Positions 18,987 to 27,201 of a DNA stretch of 64,000 bases are shown piece by piece. The first letter of the stretch is position 1. Each line of letters begins with the position of its first letter. The notes beneath the pieces were generated by a model. It did no database searches and was not told the origin of the DNA. It saw only the letters and a program-made list of their open reading frames with translations. The stretch covers positions 186,001 to 250,000 of the forward strand of contig CBDATB010000013.1 in assembly GCA_965199745.1 (NCBI GenBank). Reading direction: 5' to 3'. This DNA is from CBDATB01 sp965199745. GTDB lineage: Bacteria > Bacteroidota > Bacteroidia > Cytophagales > Flammeovirgaceae. The position numbers and the translations under genes are program-made.

Positions 18987-20315
18987 ATGAATAGGAAATT
19001 TATCATTTTTATATTGTTTTCGACAGGTATCTTACAGGTCTGTACGTTAACAGAACAATTCCCATCTGAAGAACCTATTGCTAGTTTTGAGATACTGAGC
19101 AATCAAAACGGACTGGTATCATTTCGCAACACTTCTCAATTTGCTTCTTCGTACCAGTGGGATTTTGGCGATGGGGATACTTCTACTGAGCTAACACCGA
19201 CACATGCTTATACCTCTGAGGGGAGCTTTACGGCCACACTCACTGCCATGAACGATATTAGCGACGCAACAAGTAATACTTCGGCTACAATTTCGACACG
19301 TGCGTTTATTTCCACTTGGCGAACTACCAGCAGTAATGACAGTATTACAATTCCAACAGCAGGTAGTGGTTATAACTACACTGTAAATTGGGGTGATGGG
19401 AATATGTCAGCAGCACAAACGGCTGATGCTACACACATTTATGTTACGGCTGGCACTTATACAGTGAGTATTTTGGGGGCTTTTCCTTCAATTCGTTTTG
19501 CTGATTTCGATGTATCTACAGGGGATAACTCAACAAAAATACATAACATAAGACAATGGGGAGATGTTCAATGGACTTCACTCAATACTGCTTTTGCGGG
19601 TTGTAGTAATTTGATGATAAATGCAAGTGATATACCTGATCTTTCTAGTGTAACTAACATGAATTTTATGTTTAGTGGTGCTACCGCCCTCAACCAAGAT
19701 ATAAGCAATTGGGATGTTGCTAATGTTACTAATATGAGTGGTGTGTTTTTGAATGCTACTGCCTTTAATCAAGATATAAGCAATTGGGATGTTGCTAATG
19801 TTACTAATATGCGTTTCATGTTTAATGGTGCTACTGCCTTTAATCAAGATATAAGCAATTGGGATGTTGCTAATGTTACTGATATGCGTTTCATGTTTAA
19901 TGGTGCTACTGCCTTTAATCAAGATATAAGTAATTGGAATGTTACTAATGTTGTTGATATGAGGGGTATTTTTTTGAATGCTACTGCTTTTAATCAAGAC
20001 ATAAGTAGTTGGAATGTTGCTAATGTTATTGATATGAGTTTTATGTTTAGCGGTGCTACTGCTTTTAATCAGGATATAAGTAGCTGGAATATTGTTAGTG
20101 CTAGTGACATGTTTGGCATGTTCACTAATGTAACACTTTCCACTGAAAATTACGATGCTTTATTAATTGGCTGGTCGAGTAGTAGTGTCTTAGTAGATAA
20201 TGTAATTTTTGATGCCGGAGGCAGTCGATACACAGCGGGTGGGGCAGCAGAAGCAGCACGCAGAAAACTTATTTATAGTTATCTTTGGGTAATTACTGAT
20301 GGTGGGCCTAACTAA
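18987..20315 (+). CDS. Surface lipoprotein with PKD domain and DUF285 (BspA-type) repeats
   Basis: 442 residues. A hydrophobic leader ends in a lipobox-like LQVC near residue 19, predicting a lipoprotein. A PKD domain follows (SSYQWDFGDGDTSTELTPTH, near residues 58-90). A second PKD-like stretch contains WGDGNMSAAQ. Residues about 228-377 are six near-perfect 25-residue repeats of the form MFxxATAFNQDISxWxVANVTxM, the DUF285 leucine-poor LRR-like repeat. The C-terminus (ENYDALLIGWSS) is typical of such proteins. Likely cell-surface adhesion or binding. No T9SS C-terminal domain was seen. Confidence 0.8.
   Translation: MNRKFIIFILFSTGILQVCTLTEQFPSEEPIASFEILSNQNGLVSFRNTSQFASSYQWDFGDGDTSTELTPTHAYTSEGSFTATLTAMNDISDATSNTSATISTRAFISTWRTTSSNDSITIPTAGSGYNYTVNWGDGNMSAAQTADATHIYVTAGTYTVSILGAFPSIRFADFDVSTGDNSTKIHNIRQWGDVQWTSLNTAFAGCSNLMINASDIPDLSSVTNMNFMFSGATALNQDISNWDVANVTNMSGVFLNATAFNQDISNWDVANVTNMRFMFNGATAFNQDISNWDVANVTDMRFMFNGATAFNQDISNWNVTNVVDMRGIFLNATAFNQDISSWNVANVIDMSFMFSGATAFNQDISSWNIVSASDMFGMFTNVTLSTENYDALLIGWSSSSVLVDNVIFDAGGSRYTAGGAAEAARRKLIYSYLWVITDGGPN
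19668..20117 (+). repeat. Six tandem 75-bp units encoding DUF285 repeats
   Basis: Units begin at 19668, 19743, 19818, 19893, 19968 and 20043. The second to fourth are almost identical at nucleotide level (for example GCTACTGCCTTTAATCAAGA), implying recent unit duplication or gene conversion. Later units carry more silent changes. Confidence 0.85.
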
Positions 20316-20337
20316 TCACTGGAAAAATCAGTAATTA
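20290..20337. terminator. Inverted repeat overlapping the stop of the DUF285 gene
   Basis: TAATTACTGAT (20290-20300) pairs with ATCAGTAATTA (20327-20337) across a 26-base loop, followed by AACCCAGTTATTTTTTG. It lies between two convergent genes, so a bidirectional terminator is plausible. The long loop makes it weak. Confidence 0.4.
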
Positions 20338-20358
20338 ACCCAGTTATTTTTTGAGTGT

Positions 20359-22482
20359 TTATTTATTTCTCTTGCTCACATAGGCTCCATATTTATTCAC
20401 CGAGTACAATCTATTTTCAATAAAAGGAAACTTACGAAGCATTTTCTCTTCCGTGACTACGTAATTAGAGGCATCGAGAACTACGTCGGCACTGAAATTA
20501 ACAGTATCTTCAAAATTAAAATCAAGCCTAGGGTTATCGGCAATCACTATAAGTTGTATATCTTTAGGTATCGTCCCCGAAAAACCCTTTGTCACGAACA
20601 AAATATTAATATTATCATAAAATACTAAACGGCTATTTTCACTAGCTACTGAAGCGTACAATGTCATTGGAATAGTATCTGTCAAAATAAGTCTGCCCAC
20701 AGTTTCTACCCCTAAGCTAAACATATGCGGTTTCACCAAACGATCGTATTGAGTAGTATCTTGCCAAAAATCCGAGTCTGCTACAATATTTCCGCAACGT
20801 CCCTTAACAAAACTATGAACTGAGTGATTCCGTACTTTATACACAGTAAATACTTCTTGCTTATTTGTTATATTATTATAACAAGTACTCCTTATCAATA
20901 AAGCAACAAAAACTGCAGAAGCTAGGTAGAAAAAGCGTATTTGCTGGTATGCGAACAAAAAACAGACTAAAAATATGATAATGGCATAAACACCTATAAG
21001 CTCCAAATTATCAATATAAATATCTCGAACACTGGCATAAGGTATCTTACCGATAAAGAAAATTATTTTATTCACCCATGCTAATAGATTAGCGAAGATA
21101 CTTCCTGTAATATGGGCAATACCTTGCCAAAGCAATGAAGATAATAGAAATACCCACCCACAAACAACCACTGGAAAAACTAAAGGGATGATAAGCAAAT
21201 TGGCGATGAGGAAATAGTTAGGAAATTGATGAAAATAATACAAAGCAATTGGAAAAGTACCCATTTGTGCTGCGGTAGACACATTAACCAAATCCCAAAG
21301 ATATTTTCCTACGAAGCTATTAAAGGTTTTCAATTGATACAAAAAAGGGTAAATCAGCACAATACTAATTAAAGCTATGAAAGAGAGTTGAAAACCTACA
21401 TCTAACAGATAAAGTGGATGGTATACTAACAATATAAAAGCTGTCAGTGCAATAATATTATAAATATTGGTATGCCTTTTGAATACGCGGGCTATAATGA
21501 ATAAAGAAAACATCAAAGAAGCCCTTAATACAGAGGGAGAAAGACCTGTGAGTAAGGCATAAAACCATATAATTAGCAGAGAAATAATAGCTAAATGGGG
21601 TTTGAATACGCCACGCAGAGTTCCCTTGTTGAACACTAACAAAACCATGTAGAAAATGATACCTACATGCAGACCTGATACGGCCAATATATGCATCATA
21701 CCCGTATTGGCATAAGCCTCTCTGGTTGACCTGTCCAAGTGGCTTTTTTGACCCAATAATATGGCTTCTGCCACTGCTTCCTCTCTGCTGTCTCCCAATA
21801 AATCTTTAATTTTAGCAGCGAATAAATGCCTGATTTTAATAGTATAATAAACTAAAAAATTGCTTATTTCGCCTTTTTGCACGATAAAATCTTCTGTGGA
21901 TATATTATGAATATAATAAATATTTTTAGATCTCAGATAAGAGTCGTATCTAAAATGCCCAGGATTTTGAGGAGCGGAAACAGTATTAGGCATACCGCGA
22001 ATCAGTAGTATATCGCCATAGGCAAGTGCCGATGTTTGCTGTCCACCGTATAACTGCAATAAAACATTACCTGAAGCTTTTTTCCACGTCCCTTCACATT
22101 GGCAGGCAGTTACCGTTATACGAGTTTTCACAGCTGCCGATGTTTTTTGCGGGTCGCTTACAATACTTGCCGAGTAATGAGTTGCTGAAGGGCAAACTTT
22201 TTGGAAATGATTCAAAGAATTAGTATCTTTCTGTAAGGTCATATTAAGCCTGCCAAAAACAATAAATATCACAAAAAGAATAATGCCGGGAATGTAGTGA
22301 TACTTTCTAAGGAAAGTTGTAGAGGAACGGTAAACAACACCAAAATAACAGATACTCAATAAGGCGGCGGCGTATAAAAAGTAATCAAGCCTAATATCAT
22401 AATAATAACTCGGCAAAATACCTGAACATAAAGCTATAGTAGCTCTAAAGAAGGGATATGCACTCGAACTTGAAAAAGCCAT
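20359..22482 (-). CDS. comEC: ComEC/Rec2-family DNA-uptake channel protein
   Basis: 707 residues, polytopic membrane protein. An N-terminal pair of membrane helices and a DUF4131-like OB region (near residues 100-200) precede the Competence domain with the conserved segments MMHILAVSGLHVGIIF and LLTGLSPSVLRASLMF. The C-terminal soluble part is short and lacks the HxHxDH motif of the metallo-beta-lactamase domain, which is common in Bacteroidota ComEC. It would carry single-stranded DNA across the inner membrane. No other competence genes adjoin it. Confidence 0.87.
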   Translation of the reverse strand: MAFSSSSAYPFFRATIALCSGILPSYYYDIRLDYFLYAAALLSICYFGVVYRSSTTFLRKYHYIPGIILFVIFIVFGRLNMTLQKDTNSLNHFQKVCPSATHYSASIVSDPQKTSAAVKTRITVTACQCEGTWKKASGNVLLQLYGGQQTSALAYGDILLIRGMPNTVSAPQNPGHFRYDSYLRSKNIYYIHNISTEDFIVQKGEISNFLVYYTIKIRHLFAAKIKDLLGDSREEAVAEAILLGQKSHLDRSTREAYANTGMMHILAVSGLHVGIIFYMVLLVFNKGTLRGVFKPHLAIISLLIIWFYALLTGLSPSVLRASLMFSLFIIARVFKRHTNIYNIIALTAFILLVYHPLYLLDVGFQLSFIALISIVLIYPFLYQLKTFNSFVGKYLWDLVNVSTAAQMGTFPIALYYFHQFPNYFLIANLLIIPLVFPVVVCGWVFLLSSLLWQGIAHITGSIFANLLAWVNKIIFFIGKIPYASVRDIYIDNLELIGVYAIIIFLVCFLFAYQQIRFFYLASAVFVALLIRSTCYNNITNKQEVFTVYKVRNHSVHSFVKGRCGNIVADSDFWQDTTQYDRLVKPHMFSLGVETVGRLILTDTIPMTLYASVASENSRLVFYDNINILFVTKGFSGTIPKDIQLIVIADNPRLDFNFEDTVNFSADVVLDASNYVVTEEKMLRKFPFIENRLYSVNKYGAYVSKRNK

Positions 22483-22885
22483 TTCTTCTTGGCAATAAGA
22501 ATTTATTTTAATACATGATTGCAGTATACATTTAATTAATCATCTAAAAAGTAGCAGTTTATAAAAATTCAATTGTAACAACACTAATTATTAATCTGCT
22601 AAATCATTTCTCAAGCCCCAGCGCAGTAACTTGTGCGTGGGTCGAGAAAGTGTAACTAAAAATGGTTGAGTAAAGCACCTTAGCGAAATTTTTAAAGCAG
22701 CCAATAGGCAGTGAATAAATACATTGATATCAGCACGCCTTCAAACAATACATTATATCAATACTATTATTCATTAGGCTCACTTACTACCCTTGCTTAC
22801 ACCGAATTTGCTAACCGGCCGATTCTCAAAAAAACTTTTGAGGTATCTCGCGAGCAAAGGGCTGGGAAGTCGAAGATATTGATAA
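22483..22885. other. Intergenic region, nothing recognised
   Basis: About 400 AT-rich bases between comEC and the IS relic. A 65-codon plus-strand frame (22711-22908) has no recognisable family and its end runs into the IS right end, so it is not called as a gene. Confidence 0.3.
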
Positions 22886-23095
22886 GTGAACTACCTCTAA
22901 ATCTTTAGTTTAGGGGCTTCAAAGTCCTTACGGGCTGCCCTATCTCTACTCTCTATTGTCAGACGGCTCAAGTCCATATCCACATATCGCATACGGTATA
23001 TCCACCAGCAATGCTAATACATTGCACTTTATGGTAAACATAACTTTTGCATTCATCCACTAAGCTAAAGACTTACTGGATTTTTGCAAACTTTT
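22886..23095 (-). mobile_element. Internally deleted relic of the IS200/IS605 element at 35.0-36.8 kb
   Basis: Both ends match the larger copy in reverse orientation. The right-end hairpin (GAACTACCTCTAAATC at 22888-22903, then TTTAGGGGCTTC) matches 36775-36812. The left end (CCAGTAAGTCTTTAGCT, minus strand, near 23057-23075) matches 35020-35045. Between them only a tnpA scrap remains: on the plus strand LSIVRRLKSISTYRIR, joined by deletion to the tnpA C-terminus (YIHQQ). About 210 bp, non-autonomous, MITE-like. The left end overlaps the last codons and stop of the SGNH-like gene. The exact outer boundary at about 23095 is uncertain. Confidence 0.75.
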
Positions 23096-24113
23096 TATTA
23101 AAATATGTTGCATACTTTGCCTGTTCATTTTCCAAATAAGTAGAAATCAAATTCGTTTTATCATTTGTTAGCAATCTTTTTTCGTTTAGTCTTACAATGT
23201 CTGCTATGATTTGGGATACTTTATCAGCATCCTCTTGCCACAAATGATTTCCATCAGGGTATAAGAATAGATTAGAATAGGGATAAAAATCAATTAGATT
23301 CATTTCTGGTATAGCTAAATGCGAAGTAATCAAAGAATCAAAATCGGGACAAAACTTCTTTTCCAGGCTAATCATTTCATTAGATATTGGCAATTTCACT
23401 AAGTAGACTTTACCTTTTTTGCTGAGTTCATTTATTAAGAACTTTAGGGAGTTGAGTCTAACTTTAGATATTTCTTGGTCAAAAAAATGTACTCTTTTGT
23501 AACGATTAATCTTTGCAATCAAGTGGTTTTTAATAAAATCTTTATCAGGTCTTTTTATCCTTTTTTGATACTGTTTTTTTGAGGGCAGAAACAAGTTGTA
23601 ATAAGGCTTGGAATAGTTCTCAAGAAAATACTTTATAGATGCTAAATTTTGCTCACGATTAAAATTGATTGAAGTTCTCGTTTCTCTAAACTTTTTTGGT
23701 TGGTTGATCAAATCTTTCTTTTCTGATAGTGCCCACGGATCAATGCACACAAAAAAGAAACCATTTTCTTTGGACATAAAATTCACATGAGAAAAAATGC
23801 TTTCATTGTAGAGAGTCCCATATGGAGACATTCCCAGATTAAAGGCATAATTTAATATTCCAGATTTAGATATCTGATTCCTTAGTTCTTTGGACATAAT
23901 AGAGGCATTTAACTTGGCTGCTCTTGATGTTCCAATAATCATTGAATTTTGACTAGGTGAAAATAATTTCTTGTAGTCTTGATGGTCTTTAATAGATGAG
24001 ACTCCCAACCTGAGAATTAATAAATAAGTCAATACAACTCCTGAAATTATTAATATAAGTTGCTTCATGTTAAAACTGAAAATAGATGAATTGATTTTCA
24101 GAAAAGACTCCAA
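23073..24113 (-). CDS. AlgJ/AlgX-like SGNH-type protein partnering an MBOAT acyltransferase
   Basis: 346 residues with one N-terminal membrane segment (near residues 17-36, LILIISGVVLTYLLIL). A periplasmic domain follows, with SMIIGTSRAAKLN and a late DGNHLW, which recall the serine and Asp-His regions of SGNH hydrolases. It overlaps the MBOAT gene by 44 bp in another frame, the usual layout for two-component polysaccharide O-acylation. Its final residues (KKFAKIQ) and stop codon coincide with the left end of an IS605 relic, so the C-terminus may have been altered by the insertion. Confidence 0.65.
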   Translation of the reverse strand: MESFLKINSSIFSFNMKQLILIISGVVLTYLLILRLGVSSIKDHQDYKKLFSPSQNSMIIGTSRAAKLNASIMSKELRNQISKSGILNYAFNLGMSPYGTLYNESIFSHVNFMSKENGFFFVCIDPWALSEKKDLINQPKKFRETRTSINFNREQNLASIKYFLENYSKPYYNLFLPSKKQYQKRIKRPDKDFIKNHLIAKINRYKRVHFFDQEISKVRLNSLKFLINELSKKGKVYLVKLPISNEMISLEKKFCPDFDSLITSHLAIPEMNLIDFYPYSNLFLYPDGNHLWQEDADKVSQIIADIVRLNEKRLLTNDKTNLISTYLENEQAKYATYFNKKFAKIQ

Positions 24114-25542
24114 AGAGTACTATCGAAACCGCAAGAATAAGATACAAAACACTTCTATAGTTCTCTCTCATTGTGAAGTTTTTATTTTGTCTTCTAGATT
24201 CCATTAGCAGGAGGGCTGGAATGAGTATAAATGATAATATTATGTCACCTACTGATGATTGAAAATAGAATTCCCCGAAATTGATGTTGAATGCCTTAGT
24301 CAAAGTGCCTGGTTCTAAGATTCCGACTTTGATCTGATATGCCATGTCTTTCAAATAAATAAAGTTGATTTCGGTGAATTTAGAAATGATATAAAAGGCA
24401 TCATGAACGTTGTTTGACCTGAAAAAAACCCATGCAAAGCATACACCGCAGAAGGTAATCACTGTCTTAAAAAGACGGGAAATGTTAGACTTTGGAAGCT
24501 TGATTAGTTTGGCTGATAGTTGCTGAAGAAGAAAATAGAATCCATGCAGACCACCCCAAACAATGAAAGTCCAATTTGCTCCATGCCACAAGCCACTTAT
24601 TAAGAAAACCAAGATAATATTTCGAAGATGAAGTTGTCGGTTACCTCCCAATGGGATGTATAGATAATCCCTAAACCATGTTGATAATGAAATATGCCAT
24701 CGTGACCAAAATTCTCTAATATTCCTTGAAAAATATGGATTCTTGAAGTTTTCCATCAGATCTACTCCAAACAATTTTGCTGTACCAATTGCGATATCAG
24801 AATAGCCTGAAAAATCACAGTAAATCTGGAATGCGAAAAAGAGAGTTGCTATAAGAAGAAGTGAGCCATCGTAGTTTTCTGGGTTAGCATATACCTGATT
24901 GACAAACAAGGCCAATCTATCTGCGATCACGAGCTTCTTGAACAAGCCAAAAGTGATGCGATAGAATCCTTCCTTGATGTTATATGACGCTAAGGATTTT
25001 AAGTTTTTTAATTGTCCGATTAGATGTTTGGGTCGCTCAATGGGTCCAGCCACCAATTGAGGGAAAAAAGACACGTAGAGCGCAAAATTGAATACATTTT
25101 TTTCATATTCGACTTTTCCATTATATACGTCCATGGTATAGGAAAGAGTCTGAAACGTATAAAATGAAATGCCTATAGGAAGCAGGAAATCACTCAAGGG
25201 AATTAGGTAATTCATTCCTATGTATTCAAACAGCTCGTTGAGTTCAGAACCAAAGAAGTTGTAGTATTTGAAAAAACCGAGAATCCCAAGATTGAATAAT
25301 ATGCTGATCAAAAGGAAGGTTGATTTTCTCCTTTTTCCGATCGTTTGTTTTGAGATTTCTTTTGCACAGAAATAATCAACGCAGGTCGAAAAAATGATTA
25401 ACATCAGATAGGACCAATTCCACCAGCCATAGAAGAAATAGCTAGCAAGCAACAGGAGAGAAACTCTAAACTGTTTTAATGCAGAATAGCTCAAAAGGAC
25501 CAAAGGAAGAAAAACAAGAAATTCTATCGAGTTAAAAAGCAT
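24070..25542 (-). CDS. MBOAT-family membrane O-acyltransferase (AlgI-like)
   Basis: 490 residues, about ten membrane segments. Characteristic motifs are LVAGPIERPKHL near residue 165 and the conserved histidine region ISGLWHGANWTFIVWGGLHG near residues 310-330 (catalytic His). Such proteins move acyl groups across the membrane for O-acetylation of an exopolysaccharide or other glycan; the partner SGNH-like protein overlaps downstream. No polysaccharide synthesis genes are adjacent. It is the last core gene before the cassette array, with its start only 11 bp from the leftmost cassette relic. Confidence 0.88.
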   Translation of the reverse strand: MLFNSIEFLVFLPLVLLSYSALKQFRVSLLLLASYFFYGWWNWSYLMLIIFSTCVDYFCAKEISKQTIGKRRKSTFLLISILFNLGILGFFKYYNFFGSELNELFEYIGMNYLIPLSDFLLPIGISFYTFQTLSYTMDVYNGKVEYEKNVFNFALYVSFFPQLVAGPIERPKHLIGQLKNLKSLASYNIKEGFYRITFGLFKKLVIADRLALFVNQVYANPENYDGSLLLIATLFFAFQIYCDFSGYSDIAIGTAKLFGVDLMENFKNPYFSRNIREFWSRWHISLSTWFRDYLYIPLGGNRQLHLRNIILVFLISGLWHGANWTFIVWGGLHGFYFLLQQLSAKLIKLPKSNISRLFKTVITFCGVCFAWVFFRSNNVHDAFYIISKFTEINFIYLKDMAYQIKVGILEPGTLTKAFNINFGEFYFQSSVGDIILSFILIPALLLMESRRQNKNFTMRENYRSVLYLILAVSIVLFGVFSENQFIYFQF

Positions 25543-25553
25543 TGATTACCTAT

Positions 25554-25800
25554 TCATAAATCTAATACTTTACTCCATGTTGCTTTTACATTTGGGTCAT
25601 TCATGTCTTTTCCCCTTGCCCAATCATGCAGAGGATTTTATTCTACGAATGACTGAAATGCAAACTCTGTTAGAAATATTTCTTTAGTTAAACTAAATGC
25701 TATCTCCTTTGTTTCACTATCTGAACAACTCGGTTGATTTGAGCAAGAACTAAAAGTGAAAAGGCTTCCTACTAAGTATTGCTAGAATTATTTTTTTCAT
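25554..25800 (-). pseudogene. Lipoprotein relic, leftmost cassette of the array
   Basis: ATG at 25800 opens a signal-like MKKIILAI. After a one-base shift the frame continues LVGSLFTFSSCSNQPSC with a lipobox-like cysteine, then SETKEIAFSLTKEIFLTEF. An in-frame TAA interrupts before NPLHDWARGKDMNDPNV and WSKVLDL. One frameshift and one nonsense codon therefore break a roughly 80-residue secreted protein of unknown function. Its own downstream attC is missing because the MBOAT gene begins 11 bp later. Confidence 0.6.
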
Positions 25801-25824
25801 ACTGCTATTTGTTTTTTAAATTAC

Positions 25825-25954
25825 CTATAACGGTCTCGTGTATGAGCGGTAGCGGATTTTGAGCTACTACTTTTCGGCAAGAAATATACTTAAATAAACG
25901 CAAAAACGGTTCGAGTTAGCACCCAAACCGCTATTGATTATACGCAGTTATTTT
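25825..25954 (-). repeat. attC-like site 1
   Basis: About 130 bp. Left core CTATAAC (GTTATAG on the cassette strand) is followed by an arm GTGTATGAGCGGTAGCGG. This pairs imperfectly with CCGCTATTGATTATACGC and right core GTTATTT. It lies 57 bp after the stop of the hydrolase relic. Confidence 0.7.
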
Positions 25955-26010
25955 AGTTCACTTTTGCTTGTTAAAAAATAAGGTAGAGATTAAAATCTAA
26001 TTTCTTATAA

Positions 26011-26948
26011 TTATTTTTCAAAAAACTCAGCTACAGCATCCACTGATACTTTTACCGCCTCTGGCTTGTAGTAAAAATCTACGTGGCTAAATTCATCTAC
26101 TGCTAAAACTTCTGGATTATTGGTTAACTTGTCAATAAGTACAGTTGAGCATGGTGCTGTAGAAGCCGATGTTCCATAAACTACTAAAGTAGGTTGTACA
26201 ATCTTATCTGCATACGCCTCTCCAACAGAAATCAAAGACTGCATAGCTTGTCAGCGATGTGAATGTTTGAAGCGTTTTTAACCTTTCCCGGACCTTTCAC
26301 ACCATCTTTTCCGTAGTAACTATACGTTTCTTCTGCCATTGGTGGGTGCGCAGCGGCTGAAACAAACTCTTCTTTTGACATCTCATTGTCCAATCCAAAT
26401 GGAGCGTGATAGTCGGGTTCTCCTGTTTCATACTGTTTTTGCATTGAAGCATTTGCTGCTGCAATTTGTGGGTCTGTCACTTCTCTACCAAGCCATTGGA
26501 AACCATCTGCAGCCATCATTCCTGACACGGTGGCAATTTTCTTTATTCTGTGGTCAGTAACTGACGCTGAAGCAATAATAGAACCACCTTGACAAACTCC
26601 TAATCCATATATTTCCTCTACAAATGGTAATGTTCCTAAGTACGAAACGGCATCCCAAGTATTTTCAATTAATCTAAACATATAGCGTGATTGTTTAAAT
26701 TCTCCTGGTAATGCTGGCGAGTCACCCATTCCTAAATAATCGAAGCCTAAAAAGACAAATCCTCTTTTTGCCATTTCTGGACCATAAGTTGCTAAAACTT
26801 GTCCTCTAAATTGTGGAAATGGGCTTGCTCCAACAATCGCTTTATACTTTTTGTTTTCGTCAAACCCTTTTGGTAAGTACAAGTCTGCTACTAAATCTAC
26901 TCCGAATGATTTGAATGTTACTCTGTTTTTTCCTGCTTGTAAGCTCAT
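26011..26948 (-). pseudogene. Alpha/beta hydrolase (dienelactone-hydrolase/YcjY-like), frameshifted
   Basis: The first frame (26232-26948) carries the N-terminal core with LGVCQGGSIIAS, the nucleophile elbow (Cys in GVCQGG), as in dienelactone-hydrolase-like proteins. It shifts near 26235, where ADKLCSL should read into MQSLISVGEAY. The second frame (26011-26244) has the C-terminal core with VVYGTSASTAP and the catalytic histidine in FSHVDFYYKPEAV. A single missing base explains the break; together they would make about 310 residues. Substrate unknown. Cassette followed by attC-like site 1. Confidence 0.8.
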
Positions 26949-27060
26949 GATATTATGTTTTAAAAATTCGTATAATTATTTGATTGTAAGGTTAAAACAA
27001 CAATGAGGTCAGCCTTTTTGTTTTATACATTTTGGTATGTGCCATATTCGTTTTAATTGT

Positions 27061-27188
27061 GTACAACGTCCAGCTACGCGTAGTGCGGGAGTAGAAAGCA
27101 TTTCATTTGCATTTACTGATATGTTTGTTGATATTCGCTTGCTTTCAATTGGCACCAAACCTCGCATTGCGTATAGCAGTTGTTGTGT
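27061..27188 (-). repeat. attC-like site 2
   Basis: About 128 bp. Left core GTACAAC with arm CAGCTACGCGTAGTGCGG; right arm CCTCGCATTGCGTATAGC and right core GTTGTGT. It begins 14 bp after the stop of the multicopper oxidase gene, so the copper module would be its cassette. Confidence 0.65.
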
Positions 27189-27201
27189 GTAGCCTTTTTC
27201 C

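Noticed and set aside
19578..19997. 139-codon minus-strand frame within the repeat region
   Set aside because: It is the antisense shadow of the DUF285 repeats and inherits their periodicity.
18987..20315. Type IX secretion C-terminal domain on the PKD/DUF285 protein
   Set aside because: The C-terminus ends WVITDGGPN without the usual beta-strand/Lys pattern; the lipobox-like LQVC suggests lipoprotein export instead.
22711..22908. 65-codon plus-strand frame
   Set aside because: Its last residues are translated from the IS605 right end and the rest matches nothing known to me; best explained as chance.
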